Shown: positions 18,603-27,129, counted from the first letter of the stretch. The stretch: DNA of 64,000 bases from Janthinobacterium sp. 1_2014MBL_MicDiv (GCF_001865675.1 NZ_CP011319.1:2728001-2792000), one strand, 5' to 3'. Translations and numbers: made by a program. Notes: generated by a model not told the origin, from the sequence alone.

Positions 18603-19935
18603 GATCCTGCCCAACCGCGAAGTGCTGGAGCGCGGTGCGGTAGCGGCCGAGATGGAACATCCGGCCGGCCACCAGAACATGAAGCTGCTGATCCAGCTGC
18701 GCTGGCTGGCCGTGATCGGCCAGATCAGCACGATCTTCGGCGTCGGCGTGGGACTGGGCATCGCCTTGCCCGTGCCCTACATGCTCGAAGTGCTGTCCTG
18801 CCTCATCGCCTTCAACCTGGCCAGCCTCTTGCGCTGGCACGAACGCCAGCCCGTCTCGAACACGGCGCTGTTCCTCGCCTTGCTGGTCGACGTCACCGTG
18901 CTGACGGCCCAGCTCTACCTGAGCGGCGGCATCAGCAACCCGTTCGCCTTCCTGTATCTGCTGCAAGTCATCCTCAGCGCCGTGCTGCTGGAAGTGTGGT
19001 CGACCTGGATCATGGTGGCCATCACCAGCCTGTGCCTGGCCGGCCTGGCCTTGCTGCCCGGCCCCCTGATCCTGCCGATCGACCCCGAGCGGGGCTTTTC
19101 CAGCCTCTACGTGCAGGGCTTGCTGATCTGTTTCATCCTGAACGCCGCCTTGCTGGTGGTGTTCATCACGCGCATCAACCGCAACCAGCGCGCCGGCGAC
19201 GCCAAGGTGGCGGACTTGCGCCAGCGCGCGGCGGAAGAAGAGCACATCATCCGCATGGGCTTGCTGGCATCGGGCGCCGCGCACGAGCTGGGCACGCCGC
19301 TGGCGACCCTGTCCGTCATCCTGGGCGACTGGCGCCGCATGCCGGAATTGAGCAAGAACGGCGAATTGCTGGAAGAAATCACGGAAATGCAGGCGCAGTT
19401 GCAGCGCTGCAAGAGCATCGTCAGCGGCATCCTGTTGTCGGCAGGTGAGGCGCGCGGCGAATCGTCCGTGAAGACGACGATCAACACCTTCCTCAACGAC
19501 CTCGTGGAAGAATGGCGCACGAGCCGGCCCATCCACGATTTCGAGTACGATAACCGCATCGAGCACGACGTGCCCGTCGTCTTCGATTCGACCCTGAAAC
19601 AAACCATCTGCAATGTGCTCGACAATGCGCTGGAAGCGTCGCCCGACTGGCTGCGCTTCGAAGCGACGCGCGAAGCGGACGCCTTGCACCTGGTGATCAC
19701 CGATGCGGGCCCCGGCTTCGAGCCGTCGATGCTGACGCACCTGGGCAAACCGTATCAAAGCAGCAAGGGCAAGCCCGGCGGCGGCCTCGGCCTGTTCCTG
19801 GTGGTCAACGTTGCGCGGACCTTGGGCGGCACGGTGACGGCGCGCAACCGCGTGCAGGGCGGGGCGGTGGTGCACCTGGCCCTGCCGCTGGCGGCCATCA
19901 AACTGGAAAGAGAAAGCGACCACCATGCAGGATGA
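18586..19935 (+). CDS. RegB/PrrB/ActS-like redox sensor histidine kinase
   Basis: About 449 residues. Six predicted transmembrane helices (about 30-200) contain the GGISNPF motif near 114-120, the family's quinone-sensing loop. The H-box AAHELGTPLATL has the acceptor His at about 233, and a Cys at about 275 (QRCKSIVSGIL) sits where the redox-active cysteine of RegB is expected. HATPase motifs NVLDNALEAS and GGGLGLFLV follow. RegB-type kinases respond to respiratory redox state and phosphorylate RegA. The ATG at 18586 follows AAGAAAG; a GTG at 18553 inside SURF1 is an alternative. Its position right after the oxidase genes and before the RegA homologue suggests feedback control of respiration, which is inference. 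Confidence 0.88.
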   Translation: MPGRIEILPNREVLERGAVAAEMEHPAGHQNMKLLIQLRWLAVIGQISTIFGVGVGLGIALPVPYMLEVLSCLIAFNLASLLRWHERQPVSNTALFLALLVDVTVLTAQLYLSGGISNPFAFLYLLQVILSAVLLEVWSTWIMVAITSLCLAGLALLPGPLILPIDPERGFSSLYVQGLLICFILNAALLVVFITRINRNQRAGDAKVADLRQRAAEEEHIIRMGLLASGAAHELGTPLATLSVILGDWRRMPELSKNGELLEEITEMQAQLQRCKSIVSGILLSAGEARGESSVKTTINTFLNDLVEEWRTSRPIHDFEYDNRIEHDVPVVFDSTLKQTICNVLDNALEASPDWLRFEATREADALHLVITDAGPGFEPSMLTHLGKPYQSSKGKPGGGLGLFLVVNVARTLGGTVTARNRVQGGAVVHLALPLAAIKLERESDHHAG

Positions 19936-20461
19936 CCGTCTGTTACTGATCGTGGAAGACGACGCCGCGTTTGCCCGCACCCTGGGCCGCTCGTTCGAGC
20001 GGCGCGGCTACCAGGTCATCCTGGCCACCAATTTCGATGAAGCGAGCGCCTTGCTCGAGCAGCATTGCCCCGACTACGCCGTCGTCGATTTGAAGTTGAA
20101 TGGCAATACCTCGGGCCTGGCCTGCGTGCAGATGCTGCACCAGCACGATCCGGACATGCTGATCGTCGTGCTGACGGGCTACGCCAGCATCGGCACGGCC
20201 GTCGAAGCGATCAAGCTGGGCGCCTGCCAGTACCTGGCGAAACCGTCGAACACGGACGATATCGAAGCGGCCTTCGGCCACGTGGCCGGCAACGCCGACA
20301 TCGAACTGACGAGCCGCGCCACCAACATCAAGACCCTGGAATGGGAACGCATCCATGAAATGCTGGCCGAGACGGATTTCAATATCTCGGAAACGGCACG
20401 TCGCCTGGGCATGCACCGCAGGACCCTGGCGCGCAAGCTGGAGAAGCAGCGCGTCAAATAG
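19925..20461 (+). CDS. RegA/PrrA/ActR-like response regulator
   Basis: 178 residues, the usual RegA length. The receiver domain (about 5-120) has the acidic EDD at 11-13, phospho-Asp55 (VVDLKLNG) and Lys near 105 (YLAKPSN). A short Fis-type helix-turn-helix at the C-terminus (about 153-172, SETARRLGMHRRTLARKL) closely matches the highly conserved RegA DNA-binding end. It overlaps the sensor gene by 11 bp, so the pair is translated together. The family controls terminal oxidases, carbon and nitrogen fixation and other redox functions; the cyo operon just upstream is an obvious candidate target. Confidence 0.92.
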   Translation: MQDDRLLLIVEDDAAFARTLGRSFERRGYQVILATNFDEASALLEQHCPDYAVVDLKLNGNTSGLACVQMLHQHDPDMLIVVLTGYASIGTAVEAIKLGACQYLAKPSNTDDIEAAFGHVAGNADIELTSRATNIKTLEWERIHEMLAETDFNISETARRLGMHRRTLARKLEKQRVK

Positions 20462-20469
20462 GCTGGCGT

Positions 20470-20892
20470 TTAGCCGTTGATGTTATAGCCCGACACTTTC
20501 CAACTGGCATCTTTTTCCAGCACGGTCGTGATGGTTTCGCGCACGTCGGCCTTGTTTTCATACTGGCTCACGTAGTCGATGACGACCTTGTCCGGGCCCG
20601 GCTTGCCGGCCGGCGCCTTTTGCAGGGCGGCCGACTTCAGCTTGCGCGACTTGAACTCGCCCAGCGGCCAGTGCACGGCCGTGATCAGCATCTTCCAGCC
20701 CGACTTCGACATTTCGCTGCGCAGCGAGGCCGCGCTGCTGTCCCACGTGCCCGCATCGTCGCCCGCATCCATGCGCTTGAGCCAGCTGTTGGCGGCGACC
20801 TTGGCGGCCGCCACTTCCGAGGATTCCTGCGCCATGGCGGGCTGGGCGCCAAACAGGGCGGCGGCGACGAACATCGATGTGATGATTTTCAT
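20470..20892 (-). CDS. DUF4019-like secreted protein
   Basis: 140 residues with a clear cleavable signal peptide (MKIITSMFVAAALFGAQPAMA, cut near 21-22). The mature part has AANSWLKRMDAGDDAGTWD near its start and an end of the form VREHITT/VLEKDASWKVSGY, which resembles the DUF4019 family of periplasmic proteins related to NTF2-like folds. Function is unknown. The ATG at 20892 is chosen because it begins the signal peptide; the longer open frame has no binding site. It is convergent with the RegA homologue, 8 bp apart. Confidence 0.75.
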   Translation of the reverse strand: MKIITSMFVAAALFGAQPAMAQESSEVAAAKVAANSWLKRMDAGDDAGTWDSSAASLRSEMSKSGWKMLITAVHWPLGEFKSRKLKSAALQKAPAGKPGPDKVVIDYVSQYENKADVRETITTVLEKDASWKVSGYNING

Positions 20893-20985
20893 GGTGGTTC
20901 CGCAAGAGATTGAACAGGCACCAAGATTAGCGCCAAAGCCGGGCCCGGCATAGCGTTTTCTAAGGGGCGGTGCGGGCACGCAACA

Positions 20986-21480
20986 TCAGGCCGGCGCCAG
21001 CCACGCCATCTTCTGCACCTGGATATGCGGGTGGCTCTCCAGCGCTTCCCATTCCGGCAGGAAGACAAAACCCTGCTTCTGGTAAAACGCCGCCGCGCGC
21101 GCGTTTTCCGGCGCCACGTCGAGCACCAGCCGCGCATGGCCAGTGGCCACGGCCTGCCGTTTCACGGCATCGACCAGGCCCTGCGCCACGGCCATGCCGC
21201 GGTATTCTCGCTGCACCCACATGGCGATCAGGTTGCACTCGCCGTTGCCGGCGACCACTTGCGCGGCGATGCCGATGGCGTGTTCGCCGTCAAAGGCGAG
21301 GAAAAACGTCCGCTGCGCCGTGCTGACGGCGCGCTGCCGCCAGTCCGCGTCGGCATAGGCGGCCGCGCTGGCATGGCTGACGCCAAAGGCGGTCGGCGCG
21401 TCGAGCAGCGAAGCGAGGCGCGTGGCTTTCAGGGCGGGCCAGTCGGCCGGGGTGGTGGGGCGGATGTGGATGGTGGTCAA
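20986..21480 (-). CDS. GNAT family N-acetyltransferase
   Basis: 164 residues. The GNAT core is visible: the N-terminal IRPTTPADWPALKATRLASL, central strand ECNLIAMWVQREYRGMAVAQGLVDAV (acetyl-CoA binding Q/R-x-x-G-x-A region) and the LDVAPENARAAAFYQKQGF C-terminal signature. Members transfer an acetyl group from acetyl-CoA to an amine on small molecules, peptides or protein N-termini; the acceptor here is unknown. It stands alone, separated from the next acetyltransferase by about 180 bp. Confidence 0.88.
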   Translation of the reverse strand: MTTIHIRPTTPADWPALKATRLASLLDAPTAFGVSHASAAAYADADWRQRAVSTAQRTFFLAFDGEHAIGIAAQVVAGNGECNLIAMWVQREYRGMAVAQGLVDAVKRQAVATGHARLVLDVAPENARAAAFYQKQGFVFLPEWEALESHPHIQVQKMAWLAPA

Positions 21481-21662
21481 ACCAGGGGATTCCTTGTGGT
21501 GTGATGTTGCCGTGGACTATTTGCCAATATTAACAGCATCGCTGCCGCGTTCAAGCATTTCCGCACGCTAGGCGCCCGCCCAGGTGCTGGCTGAACCAGG
21601 CGAGGTGCTCTATTTGCTGTGGTACCTTGTCGTGACGGGAGTGCATGGGCTGTTTGGCCTGC

Positions 21663-22178
21663 TCAGCTCCTGGCATCGAAGGCCGGATGATAGGCGACAT
21701 TCCCCGATGGCAGCGCCGAATCGAAAGCCAGCGCCTGGAAATATTCGGCCGGCACGCCCGGCAACACCAGCGCGCCGTGTGCCTGGAAGCCGAAGCGCCC
21801 GTAGTAGGCAGGCTCGCCCAGCACCACGCAGCCCGCCGCGCCCCGCTGGCGCAAGTCGTCCAGCAACTGCTTGATGAGCTCGCTGCCCACGCCTTGCTGC
21901 TGATGGCTGGGGGCCACTGAAACGGGCCCCAGGCCAAACCAGTGCGGCGCGCCGTCGCTGATGGCGACGGGCGAGGCGGCCGCGTGGCCGATCAGTTCTC
22001 CGTCCAGTTCGGCCACCAGCGAGACGCTCAGGGCGCCCGCGTCGCGCAAGGCTTTCACGATGAACTGTTCCGTGTGGTCCGTGTGCGCGGCGTGCAGGAA
22101 GGCGTCGCGCGTCAGCTGGTCGATGGCCCCGATGTCGGCCGCGGTTTCCTTGCGTATGATCAATGTACTGTTCCTCAT
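21663..22178 (-). CDS. GNAT family N-acetyltransferase (YhbS-like)
   Basis: 171 residues. IRKETAADIGAIDQLTRDAF at the start, FGLGPVSVAPSHQQQGVGSELIKQ (acetyl-CoA pyrophosphate loop Q-Q-G-V-G) and GEPAYYGRFGF near 125 are the arrangement of YhbS-like acetyltransferases. The acceptor is unknown. The ATG at 22178 overlaps the stop of the preceding 121-residue gene in ATGA, so the two are co-translated. It appears to be the last gene of the selenium-related minus-strand operon, although a functional link to selenium is not established. Confidence 0.87.
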   Translation of the reverse strand: MRNSTLIIRKETAADIGAIDQLTRDAFLHAAHTDHTEQFIVKALRDAGALSVSLVAELDGELIGHAAASPVAISDGAPHWFGLGPVSVAPSHQQQGVGSELIKQLLDDLRQRGAAGCVVLGEPAYYGRFGFQAHGALVLPGVPAEYFQALAFDSALPSGNVAYHPAFDARS

Positions 22179-22540
22179 GACTGGTCCCACACTTCAATGG
22201 TCAGGAGCTGGCCTGGCGCGCAGGCGGCGATGCGGTCCCCGTGCACGGTGATGCAGCCGGGCCAGCCCGTGGGCTGGTCGTGGGGAAAAACGCCATCCTG
22301 CGCGACGGCGATGCCGTTTTCCAGCAGGGGCAGGATGTCGCCCGCCAGCGCCGTGTAGCGGTTGGGAAAGCCGTTCGACGACAGCTGGGTTGCCTTGCCT
22401 TGTGCACACAGTTGCGCGATCCAGTCGGCGCCGAACAGGCCCGCTTCCCACGTGGCCAGGAACGCTTCCTTGTTGACTTTCGTCATATCGGCCATGCGTT
22501 GCGGCGTGTCTGTCGAAATGATGGTCCACCAGCCTGACAT
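22175..22540 (-). CDS. Uncharacterised 121-residue protein in the selenium operon
   Basis: A soluble 121-residue protein with no signal peptide or membrane helix. I do not recognise the family. The middle contains NGFPNRYTALAGDILPLL, and the C-terminal half (GWPGCITVHGDRIAACAPGQLLTIEVWD) looks like a small beta-rich domain with two conserved-looking Cys. It lies 28 bp after the second permease gene and overlaps the following acetyltransferase by 4 bp, so it is probably expressed with the transporter. A role in selenium handling would be guesswork. Confidence 0.7.
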   Translation of the reverse strand: MSGWWTIISTDTPQRMADMTKVNKEAFLATWEAGLFGADWIAQLCAQGKATQLSSNGFPNRYTALAGDILPLLENGIAVAQDGVFPHDQPTGWPGCITVHGDRIAACAPGQLLTIEVWDQS

Positions 22541-22568
22541 AAATGATTCCCTGTAATAAGTAAATGCT

Positions 22569-23369
22569 TCAGCGCGTCATGGCCCGGCGCAGCACATAGC
22601 TGAGGCCATCGACGGCCGCCACCATCAGCAGCATGGCGATGATGACGGTGGCGGCGCTCTGCATCTGGAACAGCGACAGATGGTATTTCAGCATCTGCCC
22701 CAGGCCGCCCGCGCCGACGACGCCGAGGATGGCAGCGGCGCGGATATTGTTTTCCCAGCGATACAGGGTGTAGGACATCATCTGCGGCCCGCACTGGGGC
22801 AAGGTGGCGTACAGGAAGGCCACGGCCGGGCGCGCCCCGTTGATGCGCAGGGTGGCGGCCGGCAGCGGCGGGCAATTCTCGAAGGCGTCGGCAAACAGAC
22901 GTCCCAGCACGCCCACCGTGTGCAGCGCCAGCGCCAGGGTGCCGGCGAACGGGCCCAGGCCGGCGGCGATCAGCAGGATCGAGGCCCACACGAGTTCGGG
23001 AATCGAGCGCAGCACATTCAGGACGCCCCGTGTCGCGTTACGCGCCACGGCACCGAATCGGCCGCTGGCAGGCAGGGCCAGCAGGGCACCGAGTACGGCG
23101 GCAATCACCGTGCCGATAGCCGACATGGCCAGGGTTTCGAACGTGGCCACGCCCACTTTCACGAGGAAGGCGCCGGCCAGCTCGGGCGGGGCGAAGCCGT
23201 GCAGGAAGTCGGCCGTCGTGCGCAGCGCGTCCTGGCTGAAGAACTCGCCCCATTTCAGGGGCAGGGTGGCAAAGCTGGCAATGACGAGCAGTAACAAGCC
23301 GGCCAGCAAGGCCCAGGTCGACCAGCGCACGGGCGTGGAAACAGGCAGCATGGACGTGTCGTTCTTCAT
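22569..23369 (-). CDS. PhnE-like ABC transporter permease (probable selenium oxyanion uptake)
   Basis: 266 residues with about six transmembrane helices. The ABC permease EAA-like loop reads VVGAGGLGQMLKYHLSLFQ near 220-240, and LRSIPELVWASILL near 118 is typical of the PhnE branch. It is one half of a two-permease inner-membrane channel with the neighbouring gene, powered by the ATPase encoded just upstream. The start overlaps the previous permease stop in ATGA. Homologues of phosphonate-type transporters beside selD and selU have been annotated as putative selenate transporters, and I follow that from context; phosphonate or phosphite is the alternative substrate. Confidence 0.85.
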   Translation of the reverse strand: MKNDTSMLPVSTPVRWSTWALLAGLLLLVIASFATLPLKWGEFFSQDALRTTADFLHGFAPPELAGAFLVKVGVATFETLAMSAIGTVIAAVLGALLALPASGRFGAVARNATRGVLNVLRSIPELVWASILLIAAGLGPFAGTLALALHTVGVLGRLFADAFENCPPLPAATLRINGARPAVAFLYATLPQCGPQMMSYTLYRWENNIRAAAILGVVGAGGLGQMLKYHLSLFQMQSAATVIIAMLLMVAAVDGLSYVLRRAMTR

Positions 23370-24202
23370 GCCAGCCTCCGGCGCAGCATGGCGGAGACGG
23401 CGTCGGCGCCCGCCACCAGCAATACGAATACCATCAGCATGGTGGCCAGTTCATTGCCTGCCATCATCTTCATCGATTCATCCATGCGCTGGCCCAGGCC
23501 GCCGGCGCCGACGAAGCCCATGACGACGGAACCGCGGATCGCGCATTCCCAGCGGTAAATCGTATACGACACGAGTTCGGCGGCCGATTCGGGCAGGGCG
23601 CCGTACAGCAGGGCCTTGAGGCGGCCGCTGCCGTTGTGCAGCAGGGCGTTGCAGGCGGCGGCATCCGACGATTCGAGGATTTCCGCGTAGACCTTGCCCA
23701 GCATGCCACAATAGGTGAGGGCGATGGCGATCACGCCCGCCGTCGGCCCCAGGCCGACGATGCGCACCAATAGCAATGCCCACACCAGTTCCGGCACGCT
23801 GCGCAGCAGTACCAGCACGGCGCGCACGCCGTGGCGCAGGGCGGCGGCCGGCGGCGACACGTGGCCGGAACCGATGCGCGAGATCGACAGCCGTTCCGTC
23901 ACCAATAAGGTCAAGGGGATGGCGCCCAGCATGGCCAGCGCCATGCCGGCCGTCGCCATGGCGATGGTTTCCCAGCTGGACACAGCCACCAGGCGCAGGA
24001 ATTCCAGCGAGTGCGCGGGCGGCACGAAGCTGGCGATGAAATTCCACGTCGCTTCCAGGCTTTGCGCGTCGAACAGGATCCACGGCTTGAACTCGGCCTG
24101 CACCAGCATCGGCCACAGCACGAGCAGCACGATGGCGGCGGCGCTCAGGCGGCCGCGCCAGGCGGGGTCGCGCGGCAGGGCGGCGTCGGCGGCCTTCAGC
24201 AA
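23366..24202 (-). CDS. PhnE-like ABC transporter permease, first copy
   Basis: About 278 residues with six predicted helices. The same family motifs as its neighbour are present: LRSVPELVWALLLV and FVGAGGLGQRMDESMKMM. There is no ATG near the expected N-terminus. The best start is TTG at 24202, preceded by GAGG five bases upstream and overlapping the ATPase gene by 7 bp; a CTG just after it overlaps the ATPase stop. The much longer open frame upstream is only the shadow of the ATPase gene. It forms the heterodimeric membrane part of the transporter with the following gene. Substrate as for the neighbouring genes. Confidence 0.82.
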   Translation of the reverse strand: MLKAADAALPRDPAWRGRLSAAAIVLLVLWPMLVQAEFKPWILFDAQSLEATWNFIASFVPPAHSLEFLRLVAVSSWETIAMATAGMALAMLGAIPLTLLVTERLSISRIGSGHVSPPAAALRHGVRAVLVLLRSVPELVWALLLVRIVGLGPTAGVIAIALTYCGMLGKVYAEILESSDAAACNALLHNGSGRLKALLYGALPESAAELVSYTIYRWECAIRGSVVMGFVGAGGLGQRMDESMKMMAGNELATMLMVFVLLVAGADAVSAMLRRRLA

Positions 24203-25008
24203 AGGGGCCTCGCGGCGTCCAGCCGCGCTTCCACGGCCTCGAATGCGGGCGCGGGGTCGGCCTGGTTGCGGTACAGCGCTTCGATCATGGCGTCGCTGAC
24301 GTCGGCGCTGGCCGCATCGAACACCACCTTGCCGTCGCGCAAGGCAACGATGCGCGGGAAGCAGGCGCGCGCGATTTCCACCTGGTGCAGGCTGCAGATC
24401 AGCGTGGCATGACGCGCTTGCGCTTCCGCCTGCAGCACGGCGATCGTCTGCAGGGCCAGCGTGGGGTCGAGCGCGGACAGCGGCTCGTCGACGAGGAAAA
24501 CTTCGGCATTCGAGACGAGCGCGCGGGCCATGCCGCAGCGCTGGCGTTCGCCGCCGGACAGGCGGTCGACGCGCGCATACAGCTTGTCCTGCAGGTTGAA
24601 CTTGCCCAGGGCCACCCAGGCGGCGCGCGGGTCGATGGGCGCCAGCAGCGAACGGATGGCCGTCCACAAGCTCCATTGCGGCAACCGGCCCGCCAGCACG
24701 GCGTTGACGACGCGCTGGCGCGGCGGCAGCGGCGGCGTCTGCGGCGCCAGGAACAGGCGCGCGCGCAGGGCGTGGCGCTGCGCGCTGCCGATGTCCCACG
24801 GCGCGCTGCCAAGTATATTCAAGGTGCCCGCTGCGGGACGCAGCGCGCAGGCCAGCGTGTGCAGCAGGCTGGTCTTGCCGGCGCCGGAAGGGCCGATCAG
24901 GGCGATCTGTTCACCCGGCGCCACGTCCAGGCTAAGTTCGCGCAGGGCCAGCGCATTGCCGGCGGCGCCCGCGTGGTGGACGCTGACCTTGTGAAGTTGG
25001 AATGTCAT
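24196..25008 (-). CDS. PhnC-like ABC transporter ATP-binding protein
   Basis: 270 residues with a complete ABC ATPase set: Walker A GPSGAGKTS (about 37-45), Q-loop APQTPPLP, signature LSGGERQR, Walker B VFLVDEPLSALD and switch His SLHQVEIA. It energises the two PhnE-like permeases. The ATG at 25008 starts directly before the first strand; an extension to 25077 would run through an intergenic palindrome and is rejected. It is separated from the substrate-binding protein gene by a 126-bp spacer holding a palindromic repeat, an unusual gap in an otherwise tight operon. Confidence 0.9.
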   Translation of the reverse strand: MTFQLHKVSVHHAGAAGNALALRELSLDVAPGEQIALIGPSGAGKTSLLHTLACALRPAAGTLNILGSAPWDIGSAQRHALRARLFLAPQTPPLPPRQRVVNAVLAGRLPQWSLWTAIRSLLAPIDPRAAWVALGKFNLQDKLYARVDRLSGGERQRCGMARALVSNAEVFLVDEPLSALDPTLALQTIAVLQAEAQARHATLICSLHQVEIARACFPRIVALRDGKVVFDAASADVSDAMIEALYRNQADPAPAFEAVEARLDAARPLC

Positions 25009-25036
25009 GCGATGTTCGGTCTTGGGGAGGGGTGGT

Positions 25037-25122
25037 GTCGGATTACGCGGCTGGGCCGCTAATCCGACCTGCGCCATGCGATAGCAGCGCAGGTCGGATC
25101 AGTCCGCAGGACGTCATCCGAC
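25037..25122. repeat. Palindromic REP-like element inside the selenium operon
   Basis: Nested inverted repeats built on GTCGGAT / ATCCGAC. The first hairpin (25037-25068) pairs GTCGGATTA with TAATCCGAC around GCGGC/GCCGC. CCTGCGC (25068-25074) then pairs with GCGCAGG (25087-25093). A further GTCGGAT (25093-25099) is followed by ATCCGAC (25116-25122). The pattern resembles the dispersed GGATTA/TAATCC palindromes common in proteobacterial genomes. It may stabilise or attenuate the transcript between the binding protein and ATPase genes, which is inference. Confidence 0.7.
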
Positions 25123-25134
25123 AGGTTTCAGCAG

Positions 25135-26001
25135 TTACTTCAACAGCTTCGCATCGCGCGCGGCCGCTTCAATATCCTTGTAGTTCTCGGCCTTGGTCGG
25201 GATGAACCGGGTGGCGCGCTGCAGCTCGAGGATTTCCTTGCCTTCGGGCGTGGACGGGTCCAGCGCCAGGAAGGCGTCCGTCAGCTTCTTGCGCACGACG
25301 GGATTCATGTCGGCGCGCACGCTCCAGTTGTAGTCGTAGTAGCCGGGCGTCGTGTAGAACACGCGCACCTTGGCCGGGTCGACCTTTTTCGCTTCCACCA
25401 GCTTTTCCCACACGGAGATATTCAGGGTGCCCGCATCGACCTTGCCGCCGGCTACGGCCGCCACGGTGGCGTCATGCGCGCCGGAAAACGCGATGCGCTT
25501 CATGTCCGTATCCGGGTTGATCTTGGCGGCCAGCAAGTAGTAGCGCGGCATCAAATGACCGGACGTCGACGATTCCGAGCCGAACGTGAAATTCTTGCCC
25601 TTCAGGTCGGACAACTGGTTGATGTCCTTGCTGGTGGTCACGAACACGGAGCGGAACTTCGTGTCTTCCTCGCGCTGTACCAGCGGCACGATCTTGCCGC
25701 CGCTGCGCACGTTCGCCTGCACGAAGGTGAAGCCGCCGAACCAGACCATGTCGAGCTTGTTATTGATCAAGCCTTCCACGGACGCCGCGTAGTCGGTCAC
25801 GGGCGTAAATTCCACCTTCATGCCCAGCTTTTTCTCCAGGTAGCTGCCCAGCGGCTTGAACTTGCGCTGCAATTCCGTCGGCGCTTCGTCGGGAATGGCG
25901 GACACGCGCAGCACTTGCTGCGCCTGCGCCAGGCCGCTGTGGATGGCCAGGGTGGCGGCGACGGTGGCCAGGATGGCGGGGAATTTAGAGAACGTGGTCA
26001 T
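25135..26001 (-). CDS. PhnD-like periplasmic substrate-binding protein (putative selenate binding)
   Basis: 288 residues. A signal peptide ends at AQAQ (about 27). The mature protein has the PhnD fold markers VSAIPDEAP.ELQRKFKPLGSYLEKKLGMKVEF, the GGFTFVQA hinge, FTFGSESSTSGHLMPRYYL (anion-binding Ser/Thr cluster) and GAHDATVAAVAGGKVDAG. It delivers an oxyanion to the permeases. Binding proteins of this subtype occur beside selenophosphate genes and carry the annotation putative selenate ABC transporter binding protein. Here it lies 27 bp after selD, supporting a selenium role. Phosphite, phosphonate or phosphate remain alternatives. Confidence 0.87.
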   Translation of the reverse strand: MTTFSKFPAILATVAATLAIHSGLAQAQQVLRVSAIPDEAPTELQRKFKPLGSYLEKKLGMKVEFTPVTDYAASVEGLINNKLDMVWFGGFTFVQANVRSGGKIVPLVQREEDTKFRSVFVTTSKDINQLSDLKGKNFTFGSESSTSGHLMPRYYLLAAKINPDTDMKRIAFSGAHDATVAAVAGGKVDAGTLNISVWEKLVEAKKVDPAKVRVFYTTPGYYDYNWSVRADMNPVVRKKLTDAFLALDPSTPEGKEILELQRATRFIPTKAENYKDIEAAARDAKLLK

Positions 26002-26028
26002 GGGACTGCCTTTGCAAAAAAGTATTCA

Positions 26029-27084
26029 TTAAAATACGGAAACCCCGGTGTTGCCTTCCTGCATCTCGCCGATCACGGTTGCCTCGGCAAAACCTTCGGC
26101 ACGGAAAATCGCCAGCACCTGTTCGACGGCTTCCGGCGCGCATGCCACCAGCAGGGGACCGGCCGTCTGCGGATCCGTCAGGATGGCCTTGTCGATGGCG
26201 CTGAGGGCATCGTCGAGCTGTACCTGCGCGCCATAACCTTGCCAGTTGCGGCCCGAGGCGCCCGTGATGTTGCCGTTTTGCGCCAGTTGCTGTACCTGCG
26301 GCAGCAGCGGCACGTCGCGCATGGCGATGCGCGCCTGCAAGTTGGCGCCGCGCGCCAGTTCCAGCGAGTGGCCGAGCAAGCCGAAGCCCGTCACGTCCGT
26401 CAGCGCATGCACGCCGTCCAGCAGGGCCAGCTTCTTGCCCGGGGTATTCAATTTGGTGGTGTTGTCGATCAGCGAGGCGTAGCCGCCCGCATCGAGCGCA
26501 TTCTTCTTCAGCGCGGCCGACAGGATGCCCACGCCGATCGGCTTGCCCAGCACCAGCTTGTCGCCGGCGCGCGCGCCCGCGTTGCGCTTCACCTGCGACG
26601 GGTGCACGAGGCCCAGCACGACGAGGCCGTAGATCGGCTCGACGGAATCGATGGTGTGGCCGCCGGCGATGGGGATGCCGGCCTGGGCGCAGATGGTTTC
26701 GCCGCCTTTTAATATCAGGCCGATGGTTTCCACCGGCAGCTTGTTGATCGGCATGCCGACCAGGGCCAGCGCCATGATGGGCGTGCCGCCCATGGCGTAG
26801 ACGTCGGAAATGGCATTGGTGGCGGCGATGCGGCCGAAGTCGAACGGGTCGTCGACGATGGGCATGAAGAAATCCGTCGTGGCGATCAGCGCCTGCTCGT
26901 CGTTGAGCTGGTAGACGGCCGCGTCGTCCGAGGTTTCTATGCCGACCAGCAATTCCTTCGGCAGGGGGAAGCCGCCGCTGCCTTTCAGGATGTCGGCCAG
27001 CACGCCCGGCGCAATTTTGCAGCCGCAGCCGCCGCCATGGGCAAATTCGGTCAATCGGATGGGGCTTGGAACGCTATCGGACAT
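26029..27084 (-). CDS. selD: Selenide, water dikinase (selenophosphate synthase)
   Basis: 351 residues. The N-terminal active-site loop HGGGCGCKI places Cys20 and Lys23 at the positions of the catalytic Cys and Lys of E. coli SelD; the residue is cysteine, not selenocysteine. ATP/metal-binding motifs include ETSDDAAVY, TTDFFMPIVDDPFDFGRIAA.. and GGHTIDSVEPIYGL. It makes selenophosphate from selenide and ATP, the selenium donor for tRNA 2-selenouridine and for selenocysteine. I chose the ATG at 27084 because AGGA lies 8-11 bases upstream; an ATG 9 bp earlier would be overlapped by that site. It sits between selU and the transporter genes. Confidence 0.95.
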   Translation of the reverse strand: MSDSVPSPIRLTEFAHGGGCGCKIAPGVLADILKGSGGFPLPKELLVGIETSDDAAVYQLNDEQALIATTDFFMPIVDDPFDFGRIAATNAISDVYAMGGTPIMALALVGMPINKLPVETIGLILKGGETICAQAGIPIAGGHTIDSVEPIYGLVVLGLVHPSQVKRNAGARAGDKLVLGKPIGVGILSAALKKNALDAGGYASLIDNTTKLNTPGKKLALLDGVHALTDVTGFGLLGHSLELARGANLQARIAMRDVPLLPQVQQLAQNGNITGASGRNWQGYGAQVQLDDALSAIDKAILTDPQTAGPLLVACAPEAVEQVLAIFRAEGFAEATVIGEMQEGNTGVSVF

Positions 27085-27129
27085 GGTCTTCATCCTGCTG
27101 AAATAAGTAATTAGATGGCAAGCCAGGCA

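Noticed and set aside
24203..24799. Upstream extension of the first permease gene
   Set aside because: It is the out-of-frame shadow of the ATPase gene; a TTG start with GAGG fits the family length.
22569..26001. Annotation as a phosphonate importer with phn names
   Set aside because: No phosphonate-degrading gene is nearby, while selD and selU are in the same operon, so selenium is the better context.
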